DNA of 64,000 nucleotides from Populus alba (taxonomy: Eukaryota; Streptophyta; Magnoliopsida; Malpighiales; Salicaceae): contig NC_133294.1 of the NCBI RefSeq assembly GCF_005239225.2, positions 18,799,631 to 18,863,630 of the forward strand, in the 5' to 3' direction. A model generated the notes under the pieces. That model saw only the letters and a list, made by a program, of their open reading frames with translations. It was not told the DNA's origin and did no database searches. The first letter of the stretch is position 1. Every line of letters starts with the position of its first letter. Shown here in pieces: positions 24,688-35,024 of this stretch. A program made the position numbers and the translations under genes.

Positions 24688-25946
24688 CACAGTTTTTTTC
24701 ATTAAAAAAATTATCATGCGTTTTATTGACGTATAATTTTATTGAATCTAAAATAAAATCTTTTATTGAATCCCATGACATGCATTACTTGTGTTGCAAA
24801 TTTGCTTGGTTCATCAGAATTCATGTAGATTTTTTTAAATTAAATTATTGTTTTTGACCCATTGTTTTCATTTCAATATAAAGAAAAATATTGTTAAATT
24901 CAGTTAAAATCTAGTTTTTTTAAAAAGATATATTACAAGTACCTAAATATGTTTTTTACATTTAACTTTTTTTCTCAAACTCGCGGTATTTCACATGCCA
25001 ATGGGCTATTGTGTGTGTGTATCGACAATATCATTAAACTAAGACAATATCATTAATTATAACTAGCCAGTGCAGTATTTAACGTTAATTATTGCTCTCC
25101 AAATCTGATTTTTTTCTTTCTGGCGAACAGGAACCCCTGTTAATGTGCTCCACGGACCGTTACCCTCTCACCGCTCCCTCGGTCATTAAACGTCAACGTA
25201 TTAGAGATTCAGCGTCAAACCGACGTCGATCCTCGTAAAAAACACTCGTCACTTCTCATTAGTCAAAGTCGTTGGCGCCATAAAGACGGAAAGTCTCTAA
25301 TTAAATCACGCCACGACTGAATTTCTGGTATAGCCGCCTTTTTACTGTGTGTTCCCACTTGTCAAAGTCAGAACAAATGGTTAAACTACATTTTGGTCCT
25401 GTGAATGTATAAACATTCCCTTCGAACCTCATAGTTTAACAATTTCATTTATTACCCCTGAAAGTTATTAAAAGTTCAATTTTTCCTTTACTACTAAGTT
25501 AATAACAAAAACATGAACCTTTTCAATTTTATCTTCTTTCCCCATATTCATGGAAACATAATACAAAGACTCCTAAGAACTTATAGATAGGACTAAGAAC
25601 AGAATGTAAAGAAACTAAAGGGGTGAAATTAAAATTATTGGAGTAGAAATAGAATGCTCATGAATCTATAGGGATCAAAATGAAGCTTATCCGTCAAAAA
25701 CTAAAAAACAACAACCTGGAATATTACCTTCAGTTCCGAACTTGAAAAACACGATATTGAAATGCTAGAGTAAAAGAACGAGCAAACCATAAAGACCAAT
25801 TCAGCGAGAGGTCCCCTCCTTCATTTAGCACCAAAACTCCTCTCTAACTCCTCCATCACTGCTAAAGCCCTACAAGTTTAATTCTCTCACGTAAAAAAGC
25901 TGTCTGAGTGGATTGGTTATATATATATATATATATATATGTTTTG
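24688..25946 (+). promoter_or_regulatory. Promoter and 5' leader region of the MACPF gene
   Basis: Bases 24688-25090 are AT-rich with nothing recognised. From 25090 the sequence is less AT-rich. Four GTCAA cores (W-box complement, TTGAC) lie at 25192, 25214, 25262 and 25361; the third reads TTTGACT on the minus strand. A (TA)n microsatellite occupies 25918-25940, directly before the start codon. No convincing TATA box was found, so the transcription start is unknown. Confidence 0.45.
25918..25940. repeat. (TA)n microsatellite in the 5' leader
   Basis: A TA dinucleotide run ending 6 bp before the MACPF start codon at 25947. It would lie in the mRNA leader. Confidence 0.9.
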
Positions 25947-28900
25947 ATGGCAAATAATCGGCTTGATGCTCAGTCAGCAGCGGAGAAGGCGGTGTCTGTG
26001 ATTGGATTTGGTTATGATTTGACCAAAGATATTCGATTGTCATATTGCAAGCCAGGTCTTTTTGGGTCTAGATTGATCGAGCTGGACCTCACTCGGAATC
26101 AAGAGCTTGTGATTCCTGGCGGGGTTGTTGTTCAAAACGTGCCTATTGGTATTAAGTGTGATAAAGGAGAGAGAACTAGGTTTCTCTCTGATGTTCTCTC
26201 GTTCAATCAGGTTAGTTATTTAATGGGAAATTCAAGTTTGTTTTTTTTTTTTTTTGGAGAGATATGGCGGGTGTTTTTTCAATAATGGAACAGTTGCTTC
26301 TTCTTCTTCTTGCTGTTTTTTAGGTAGTTTTATTGTACTTGGTGTGTGCTGACTTTCAAGTCAATGGTACTATAATTAGGTCAATGATTAAATTTGGATT
26401 AATAATAGGCAACCCATTATTACAACTTTCTGTAAAGGGCTCCGTCATCCTAAAATCCGGATTCATTTCTCGTCGCAAATATTCAAGTGTAGCATACCAT
26501 ATCTCAATGGATTGGCTTATTTTTTCTATCGCGTGTACATTTCCACAATGATGGTCTGCGATTATGAATTTGATCAAAACAATGACCGGAACAATCTTTA
26601 TAGTGATTCTTGTACTTGTCTAATCTTGTTTATTGTTAATTTCCTTGCAGATGTCAGAGAAATTCAATCAAGAATTGTGTTTATCAGGTAAAATTCCCTC
26701 GGGACTGTTCAATACCATGTTTGACTTCAGGGGTAGTTGGCAGAATGACGCGGCTTCTGCAAAAACTCTTGCTTTTGATGGTTGGTTCATAACACTATAT
26801 AACATTGAGTTGGAAAGATCCCATATAACGTTGTCTGAAAAGGTGAAGCATGAAGTGCCTACTACATGGGATCCTGTTGCCCTTGCTGAGTACGTTCTCT
26901 TAATCTCAAAGCTGATCAACTTGTGTAAAATTGGTCTACGTAATTAGGAAAACCAGAAGAAAACAAGTTAGATGCATGTTTAATTATTTCCACATGGTTA
27001 CAGTGTTCTCGCGCGCTTGTGTTGGAGTGGGAGTTAGATAGTTCAACCTGAAAAGAGGTGACAGAAACTGATGGTGGCTTAGATTTGTTTTCTCGATGTT
27101 ATGAATAACGCAAGGATTTCAGGGAAGTAAATGGTTCATATTAAAAAAACAACTCATAGAGCTGTACAAGATTTGGATTTAACCCGCATGTCCAAAAAAC
27201 AATTTAAAGAAGAAGCTAGTCTGTCATAGGATTTGATTCTATAGATGGTTTTATGAAATTAATATGCATTTTCGTCCATTGTTTTTCGTTCCCTGCTGAG
27301 AACCCATTTTAGCTCCCAAAAATAGCTTATTTTGATGTTTAATAATAGATGATGAGCTTAGATGATTCAAACACTAGACACTTGAGGATATTCTGTGGAA
27401 GAAATTATTGAAGAGGAAAGTTTTTATGTCTAGGCAAATTCTGAGGTGGAAGCAATTCGCTTCAATTCGCATGTTCATGTATTTTCTTTCCTTCGTGGTT
27501 TCTGTAAGCTAATGTTCTAGTGGAAGTTAAGTTATTGAGAGCTTTGCCATTGAGATTGAATGAGTGCATATCTTGAATAACATGATCTTCCAGGTTTATT
27601 GAGAAATATGGCACTCATATTGTTGTCGGGGTAAAGATGGGAGGTAAAGATGTGATGCACGTGAAGCAGCTACAAAAATCAAATCTTCAGCCCCCTGAAG
27701 TGCAGAAATTGTTAAAGGAATATGCTGATAAGCTGTTCTCCGGAGATGTTGACCCTGCTGAATTATCAGGAAAACCAAAGGTAATTAAATCTCACAAATA
27801 AGATACTCATCATTGTCATGGTCTTTCTCCAAGAACTTATTGGAGAGGATATACGTATGATGAGTGGTGCATCACACAATTCACAAGGGTGAGAAATGAA
27901 ATCACAATTCACTGGGTAATTATCATGGGGTTTGTAAGATATATAGGAAGAAATCATGGTGATTACGTACGTTTGTTCAATATGGTATTCCTGTTTAATG
28001 TTTCAGGATGAACACGTTATGCCTTGGGATTTCAATGGAGTATTTGCCCATTCGATGAGGCCACCTGTCATTACTTACATAAAGAATGAGGTGGGCTTCG
28101 TTGGTATATGTTGTAACAGATGTTTCAGGCAACCTGCCCCAAATAAATTCGAGATTTTTATTTGATGGATTTATTTCTTATTTCTTGTGCAGGATATAAC
28201 GAGCATTTGTATCCGAAGGGGAGGTGTGGATGTTGGCCAAAGCCATAACCAGTGGCTCTCAACTATATCACAGTCGCCAAATGTTATTTCAATGTCCGTT
28301 GTTCCTATAACTTCTCTTTTGAATGGTATTCGAGGCAACGGATTCTTAAGTCATGCGATGAATCTCTACCTTCGATGTGCGTACCTATCTCTCCTCAAAA
28401 TTTTGGTCTCTCCATAAGTGCTTTGATTATGCTGCAATACTGCATTCAATAAGTATAAAGGAGTTAAAAAAAAAAAAACAAATGAAGTGCTCGAAAAGAT
28501 TCGAAGCCAACCCTTGCATGTTTGCTAGCTAGACACTTTTGAGCCTGAATCCTTGACATTTAGCCTTGTTGCATTGTTTTTCTGGGTTGGCCTTTTCACT
28601 CTGTTTGGTAACCATTTCCTGATCAGTCGATCCCTGCATAGATTCAACTAGATGTTAGAGGATATGCAACTGTTTTGTTAGCTTTTGCAGATGTTGTGGA
28701 GAATAATGAAGTAAATTTAGTAGATTCAATGCTTGGTGACTATGGTCATTTGGGCGTAGCCGGATCATTTATATCTTGATAAATTATTTCATCTGAATCT
28801 CGTCCATCTATATTTGAGAAATCTCCGTTTGTGTTTCTTGGCATCTTTGCTGATCTTTGATCAATCATGCAGACAAACCTCCACTAGAGGAACTTCACCA

Positions 28901-30015
28901 GTTTTTAGAGTTTCAGTTGCCTCGGCAATGGGCTCCAGTTTATGGTCATCTGCCTCTTACTCTTAAGCGCAGAAAACAAGCAACCCCATCTCTTAGGTTC
29001 ACCTTCATGGGCCCTAAGCTTTATGTCAACACCACACAGGTAATGCCTTGAACCGCAGCATGTTAGAATTACTCAAAGCATTGATTCCAAGATCTTAAAA
29101 CGATATGTGATTGCTGGTGATAATGTACCTGGACCCTAAAGGCGTAACTTAATGAGCTCAAGTGCACTTCTTAAAACATCTCCTCAAAAATGAAAAGATA
29201 AAAGGAAATAAGAAAAGATAATCATAATCTGGATATGTTCACGGTCTGCAGAGTGATTATGGTTTTCCAGAATTTAGAAGATAATCATCATTCTAGTTTT
29301 AAAGATTCTAAATCCAAGCTTTCAGGTTGATTCTGGAAATCGGCCAGTGACAGGAATCCGCTTACATTTGGAGGGTAAGAGAAGTGACCATTTGGCTATC
29401 CATCTCCAGCATCTTTCCTCTCTTCCCAATATGCTCCAAATCTCAGATGATCGACACGAATCAACTCATGAACCTGAAGACCGAGACTATTTTGAACCAG
29501 TTCTATGGAGCATATTCTCACATGTCTGCACTGCCCCCGTGGAGTACAATGGTGCCCACCTTTATGACACCGCTTCTATTGTAACAATAGCCTGGTTTGA
29601 GGTAAGGGTTATTGGGATGAAGAAAGTTCTGTTCCTGAGGCTTGGTTTCTCAATGGTGGCATCTGCAAGACTCCGCAGGTCAGAATGGGATGGACCTTCA
29701 GCCTTGTCAAGAAAATCGGGGGTCTTCTCGATGTTGATTAGCACTAGGTTTAGTGCAGGATTAAATCCACCCGAGAAGCCAGTGAGAGTAGACTTGAATT
29801 CTGCGGTTTTTCCTGGAGGCCCGCCTTTACCATCAAGAGCACCGAAAATGTCCAGCTTTGTGGACACAAAGGAAATGGTGAGAGGTCCAGAGGACCTGCC
29901 TGGATATTGGGTGGTCACCGGAGCTAAGCTCTGTGTGGACGGTGGTAGAATCTCAATCAAAGTCAAGTATTCACTGTTAGCCATAATGTCGGAGGAGTCA
30001 ATGATGTTGTTGTAA
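25947..30015 (+). CDS. NSL1: MACPF-domain protein, NSL1/CAD1 family
   Basis: Seven exons: 25947-26210, 26651-26889, 27594-27780, 28007-28090, 28193-28376, 28873-29039, 29326-30015. All introns are GT-AG and the frame stays open, giving 604 residues, the usual family length. The plant MACPF family (NSL1, CAD1 and relatives) restrains salicylate-linked cell death; NSL1 is the closest by my recognition. The MACPF signature is at residues 173-185 (YGTH then GG), across the exon 2/3 join. Conserved blocks include [51 protein letters not shown] and the C-terminal [20 protein letters not shown]. No signal peptide is evident. The start is the first ATG in frame; the frame upstream only reads through a TA repeat from a GTG. 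A copia element lies 130 bp after the stop. Confidence 0.93.
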
Positions 30016-30139
30016 GAACTTGCATGAGGGAAAGAATGCATTCGTTCCTACTGTTGTAACTTGCAAATGATAACCATGTAATTTTCTCAACTAATATTTT
30101 TTTTAAAAAAAATCAGATTATTTACGTCATTTGGTCCCA

Positions 30140-30144
30140 AGCTA
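30140..30144. repeat. Target-site duplication of copia element, left
   Basis: AGCTA, repeated at 35020-35024 on the other side of the element. Confidence 0.9.
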
Positions 30145-30381
30145 TGAAGAAAAGAAGACACGGAAAGAATAACAAGAAAGATTGTATTATATTGTATTAT
30201 CTCTGTATTACATTCCATCACATATATATACACAACGTGCATTGATTACAAGAAGATTTCTAGCTACATCCCTGATATGTCTCCTAAGAATAATGCTGGA
30301 ATCAACTCATAAAAGGAATAAGAATCATGACAGAAAAGGGAAGAAGGATCGTATCAGATCATATACATATATCTGCCAATA
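30145..30381 (-). repeat. 3' LTR of the copia element
   Basis: 237 bp. It matches the 5' LTR throughout except that it has a single copy of a 34-bp unit that is doubled there. It contains a TATA-like tract (minus-strand TATATATG) near 30222-30230. Confidence 0.93.
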
Positions 30382-30388
30382 TTCCCCC

Positions 30389-32218
30389 TCAAGCTGGATC
30401 AAGAAGATTGATTGATCCCAGCTTGGAAAGTAGCAATTGAAAACGGGCAGCGGACAAGGCTTTGGTGAATAAGTCTGCAAGTTGATCCTCGCTCCTAGTA
30501 TATTGAGTAACAATCAGCTGTGACTGAACCTGCTCCCTAATATAATGGCAATCAACTTCAATATGTTTGGTTCGTTCATGAAATACTGGATTGGAAGCAA
30601 TATGCATTGCAGCTTGATTATCATAGCAAAGGGTCATAGGTTGAGGGTGAAAAACACCTAGATCAGTTAACAATGCTTTCAGCCATATAAGTTCAGATGC
30701 AGTGGAAGCCATGGCGCGATATTCGGCTTCAGCGCTGGAACGGGCAACGACTGATTGTTTCTTACTTTTCCATGAAACTAGATTTCCTCCAACAAAGATA
30801 CAATACCCCGTAATAGATTTGCGATCAAGAGTATTTCCTGCCCAATCTGCGTCAGTGTAACCAAGTATCTGTGTGTGACCATGGTTTTGCATAAGAATTC
30901 CACGTCCAATAGTGCCCTTGAGATATCGAAGAATTCGTTTGACGATCATCATATGAGCTACAGTAGGTGAGTGCATGAATTGACTGACAATACTAACCGA
31001 ATGACTCAGATCAGGCCGGGTGATGGTAAGATAGATAAGCTTACCCACCAATTTCTGATAAAGCTGAGGTTGATCAAAAGGGTCCCCATCCAAAGTCAGC
31101 TGAAGTTTGCTATCCAGAGGTGTCTTTGCAGGTTTGCAGTCAAGCATGTCAGCTTCACGCAACAAGTCCAACACATATTTGCGTTGATTCAAAAACAATC
31201 CTTTATGAGAAGTAGCCATCTCTATGCCCAGAAAATATTTAAGAACGCCAAGATCCTTAATAGCAAATCGCTGATGAAGAATGCTCTTAAGAGTGGCAAT
31301 AGCTGCATGATTATTACCGGTAACAATAAGGTCATCAACATAAATTAGAACCACCAACCTTTCATTAGCCTTGATACGAACAAATAGTGAGTGGTCAGCA
31401 TTGCTTCTGGTAAACCCAAGGTCAGTAAGTACAGTGCTCAACTTAGCATACCAAGCACGGGGAGATTGTTTCAAGCCATAAATAGATTTATGCAATTTGC
31501 AGACCAGCTTTGGATCATTACTCTGAGGATGGCCAGGTGGTAACTTCATATACACTTCTTCTTGGAGGTCGCCGTGTAAAAAGGCATTCTTGACATCCAT
31601 TTGAGATAAAAACCAGCCATAATTTATAGCAACTGAGAGCAGAGTGCGAATGGTGTTCATTTTTGCAACTGGTGCAAAAGTTTCCTTGTAGTCTATGCCA
31701 TATGTTTGAGTGAAGCCTTGAGCGACTAATCTGGCTTTATGTCTTTCAATGGAACCATCTGTCTTGAATTTGATCTTGTATACCCAGCGGCTTCCAACAG
31801 CCTTTTTATTCTTTGGAAGTGATACAATACTCCAAGTGTGATTGGCATCCAAAGCTTGAAGCTCCTCGTGCATAGCCTTCTGCCAAACGGTTTGATGACA
31901 GGCTTCATTAAAACTGCATGGTTCTGTTGCTTTGGTGATTGTACTGAGATAAGCTCCAAAAGATGAAGACAATCTATGATAAGCTAGAGCATTGGTGACA
32001 GGATGCTTCACTGTATATGTCACATAATCATGAAGCCTGGATGATGGTTTACGGTTACGAATAGGATTACGCCTGGAGGAGGGATGAAGGTGCTCCTGAT
32101 GTTCAACTTGCAGATCAGCCCCCTCTGTTGCTACTGAAATAGGATCAGTATGGATGTCCATTCCTGCATTACAGTGAGATTGTTCTGGACAATAGGCCTC
32201 AACTACTGGAGTTGGCAA
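30389..32218 (-). pseudogene. copia pol: reverse transcriptase and RNase H segment
   Basis: An open stretch of 609 codons, downstream part of the element's polyprotein. It copies element RNA into DNA inside virus-like particles. The reverse transcriptase begins near residue 128 (TWSIVSLP, then RWVYKIK, ARLVAQGFTQ) and holds the catalytic YVDD at 293-296. RNase H follows from about 453, with GYTDADWAG, SSAEAEYRA and the C-terminal HIEVDCHYIRE. The stop overlaps the polypurine tract, as is usual in copia elements. It is in the same frame as the integrase segment and separated from it only by the TAG at 32354-32356, so its first Met is not a real start. Both catalytic regions look intact. Confidence 0.93.
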
Positions 32219-32353
32219 TGGAAATAAGGCTGATGAAGACTCCTCCTGATTGAAGTTCTCACTGGAAGAGAAATAAGATGTGTGTTCATCAAACCGAACA
32301 TCCCTGGTAACAACAAGTTTATGAGTAGTGTGATTGTAGCACTTATATCCCTT

Positions 32354-34237
32354 CTATGTTGGAGAATAGCCCAAGAACATACATTTGACTGCTCTGTGAT
32401 CCAGTTTGTCACGCTGAGAAGATGGAATGTGCACATAACAAGAGCATCCAAAGACTTTAAGATGTGATAGAGATGGCTTCTTCCCTGTCAATGACTCAGC
32501 TGGAGAATTAAACATTAGATTTTTACTAGGCAATCTGTTTATAAGGTAGGCAGCTGTGAGTACTCCTTGAGACCAAAATATTTTGGGCACATGCATTTGA
32601 AACATCAGTGATCTCGTTTTCTCTAGTAAGTCTCGGTTCTTTCGCTCTGCTATCCCGTTTTGTTGTGGAGTATGAACACAACTAGTTTGGTGAATAATGC
32701 CATGCATGCTCAAGTATTGTATCATGATATTAGATATATATTCAGAGTCATTATCTGATCGGAGAATTTTAATTTGAGATGAGAATTGAGTACGAACCAA
32801 ATGGTGGAAATCTTGAAATGCAGTGGCAACTTCACTTTTTGCTTTTAACAAGTATAGCCAAGTAAATCGAGAGAAATCATCAACAAATGTAACAAAGTAT
32901 TTATAACCATCAAAAGACTCAATGACAGGACCCCAAACATCGGAATGAACTAAATCAAACGGTTTAACTGAATACGATGTGGAAGAAGGAAATGGTAAAC
33001 GAGTAGATTTTGATAAAGGGCAAACATCACAGTTTATTGATTTGCTGTTCAAATTCGGAAACAGTTTTGCCAAAATAGGCTCTGAAGGATGTGCCAAACG
33101 CTGATGCCATAACTGTGGTTCTGAAGCTAAACAACCAGTGACTTGAAAACTCTTGGGTATGCAAAAATCCTTAGAAAAGTAATAGAGACCTTGAAAGAAG
33201 AATCCTTCACCAATCGTCTTCCTGGTGACTAGATCCTGAAATACAACATTGTAAGGAGAGAAAACAACACGACAATTTAGTGATGTTGTAATTCTTCCAA
33301 CAGAGAGTAGTTTAAACGGGAAGGAGGGAACATACAAGACTGGAGATGCAATTGTTTGAGAGAGTAATTTAATATTCCCTTCCCCAAAAACTGGTGCATA
33401 TTTACCATTGGCAACGGATATTTGAGATGGTGGAGAAAAATTGATAAAGTCAAGCAATTGATTATATTTATTGGTTATGTGATCAGTGGCACCTGAATCT
33501 ATGATCCAAAAATCATGCACATTACTTACAATAAGAGCAGAAGAAAAGGCATTCAAAATACCTGGTAAATCCAGAGCTGAGACATTTTTATTTGCAGCTA
33601 GAAATCCTGCAAATTGACCAATCAGTGCTGATGAATCTTTGTTCTCCTCTAGATCACCTCCATTCTGTTTTGCACCCTGCTTTGCATGAAGATAGGATGC
33701 AAATTCGTTGATGATGTCGACTGGACTAGAAGTAAATGTTGATAATCCATTTGCAGATTGGTTGGTCACAGAGTTCGCAGAGTTGGCTTTATACCTTGAT
33801 GGTTGAAAAGGCTTATGTCCTCCCTTGCTGTCTCTTGGAAACTTTGGTTTTAGTTCAGGATGAAGATCCCAACATCGTTCAACCGAGTGTCCAAGATTGT
33901 TGCAATGGTTACATTTCAAATCAGATCTTCTACTCTTGTACCCTTTCTCTTCATAACGTCTCTGATGGGATACAAAGGCTCGGGCTTCAGAGAAATCTGA
34001 TTTGCTGCTCAAGTTCATAACCTTTCTTCTAGTTTCCTCCCGTTGAATAGTCGCACACACATTTGCAAAGGATGGTAATTCAGAGTTCATGAGAATACGG
34101 CTACGAAGATCTTCATAGTCATGAGATAAATTAGCCAATAGTTGGAAGATTTTATCTTCTTCAGCTCGTTTCAGTAAGGTTGCAGCATCTATGGTGTGAG
34201 GTCGATAGATTGCCAATTCATTCCACATGTTTTTCAT
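32354..34237 (-). pseudogene. copia gag C-terminus, protease and integrase segment
   Basis: An open stretch of 627 codons in the middle of the polyprotein. Residues 109-122 are a CCHC zinc knuckle (C-x2-C-x4-H-x4-C). The protease active site DSGA is at 247-250. The pre-integrase region has the HRLAHP-like HQRLAHP (378-384) and a CDVC pair (403-406). The integrase core has D433, D495 and E531, a DD35E spacing, so the catalytic residues are kept. The segment is closed by a TAG at 32354-32356 within an otherwise continuous frame. It is open upstream to a TAA at 34259-34261, so its Met is internal to gag. Confidence 0.93.
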
Positions 34238-34258
34238 ATTCCCAAGGTATTGGACAAA

Positions 34259-34698
34259 TTATTTTCCTTCCTGGTGCAAGCATGAAATATCTTTCTTGAG
34301 CTGAAACACACGGGCAGCATTATTCTGATTTCCATACATTTCTTTGACTGCATCCCACAAATCTGCAGCAGATTCAGAATAGCTGAAGATTTCAGCAATG
34401 TGTGGTTCCATAATGTTGAGCAGCCATGATTGAACCATCTGATCACTAGCAAACCATGATTTGTACTGCGGAGAGTTGACATCAGGAGCAACAATACTTT
34501 TGTCAATAAATTCGATTTTTGATCTTCCACCAAGCGCTAATGACACAGCCCTTGACCAAGGGAGATAATTGAACTCATTCAATTGAACAGACGTTGATTT
34601 GAATTCATATCAGGAATATTCAAATCAGAATACAAGTGTTGGTTGAATGACGAGGGAGCAATAGAACCTTCAATATTCTCCAATCCACGAGAAGCCAT
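34259..34698 (-). pseudogene. copia gag N-terminal segment, frameshifted
   Basis: Gag, the structural protein of the particle. A start codon at 34696-34698, 38 bp inside the priming site, opens a frame of about 38 codons that ends at a stop near 34583. The homologous gag frame continues from before 34582 in a frame offset by one base, so a single-base indel lies near 34600. That frame (WSRAVSLALGGR, KYKSW-like YKSW, LWDAVKEMYG) then runs to a TAA at 34259-34261 and resumes in the same frame after it. Both lesions together remove a full-length gag. Confidence 0.85.
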
Positions 34699-34736
34699 CT
34701 AAACAATTGTTATATAAGACTGGTTGATATAAACCA

Positions 34737-34748
34737 GCTCTGATACCA
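34737..34748 (-). other. Primer-binding site for initiator tRNA-Met
   Basis: TGGTATCAGAGC on the minus strand, directly adjacent to the 5' LTR end (CTTCA). Perfect complement of the 3' end of plant initiator tRNA-Met, the standard copia primer. Confidence 0.93.
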
Positions 34749-35019
34749 TGAAGAAAAGAAGACACGGAAAGAATAACAAGAAAGATTGTATTATATTGTA
34801 TTATCTCTGTATTACATTCCATCACATATATATACACAACGTGCATTGATTACAAGAAGATTTCTAGCTACATCCCTGATATGTCTCCTAAGAATAATGC
34901 TGGAATCAACTCATAAAAGGAATAAGAATCATGACAGAAAAGGGAAGAAGGATCGTATCAGATCATGATAGGAAAGGGAAGAAGGATCGTATCAGATCAT
35001 ATACATATATCTGCCAATA
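34749..35019 (-). repeat. 5' LTR of the copia element
   Basis: 271 bp. It is identical by eye to the 3' LTR apart from a tandem pair of 34-bp units at 34931-34964 and 34965-34998. The two units differ at two bases (ATGACAGAAAAG against ATGATAGGAAAG). Confidence 0.93.
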
Positions 35020-35024
35020 AGCTA
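35020..35024. repeat. Target-site duplication of copia element, right
   Basis: AGCTA, matching 30140-30144. Confidence 0.9.

Larger units (their letters stand above)
30145..35019 (-). mobile_element. Ty1/copia LTR retrotransposon, full-length structure, broken frame
   Basis: A 4875-bp element on the minus strand with two LTRs, a 5-bp AGCTA duplication, a 12-nt priming site TGGTATCAGAGC complementary to initiator tRNA-Met directly after the 5' LTR (34737-34748), and a polypurine tract TTGAGGGGGAA directly before the 3' LTR (30382-30392). The order gag, protease, integrase, reverse transcriptase, RNase H is that of copia. The LTRs start TATTGG rather than the canonical TG and end CA. Coding frame breaks: one shift near 34600 and two in-frame stops, at 34259-34261 and 32354-32356. 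The LTRs are identical by eye except for one 34-bp unit, so the insertion is recent. Confidence 0.95.

Noticed and set aside
25908..25946. Upstream extension of the MACPF frame
   Set aside because: It starts at GTG and translates the TA microsatellite; the first ATG at 25947 matches the expected family N-terminus.
30971..31348. Plus-strand frames over the copia element
   Set aside because: They are antisense to intact reverse transcriptase sequence and have no domain of their own.
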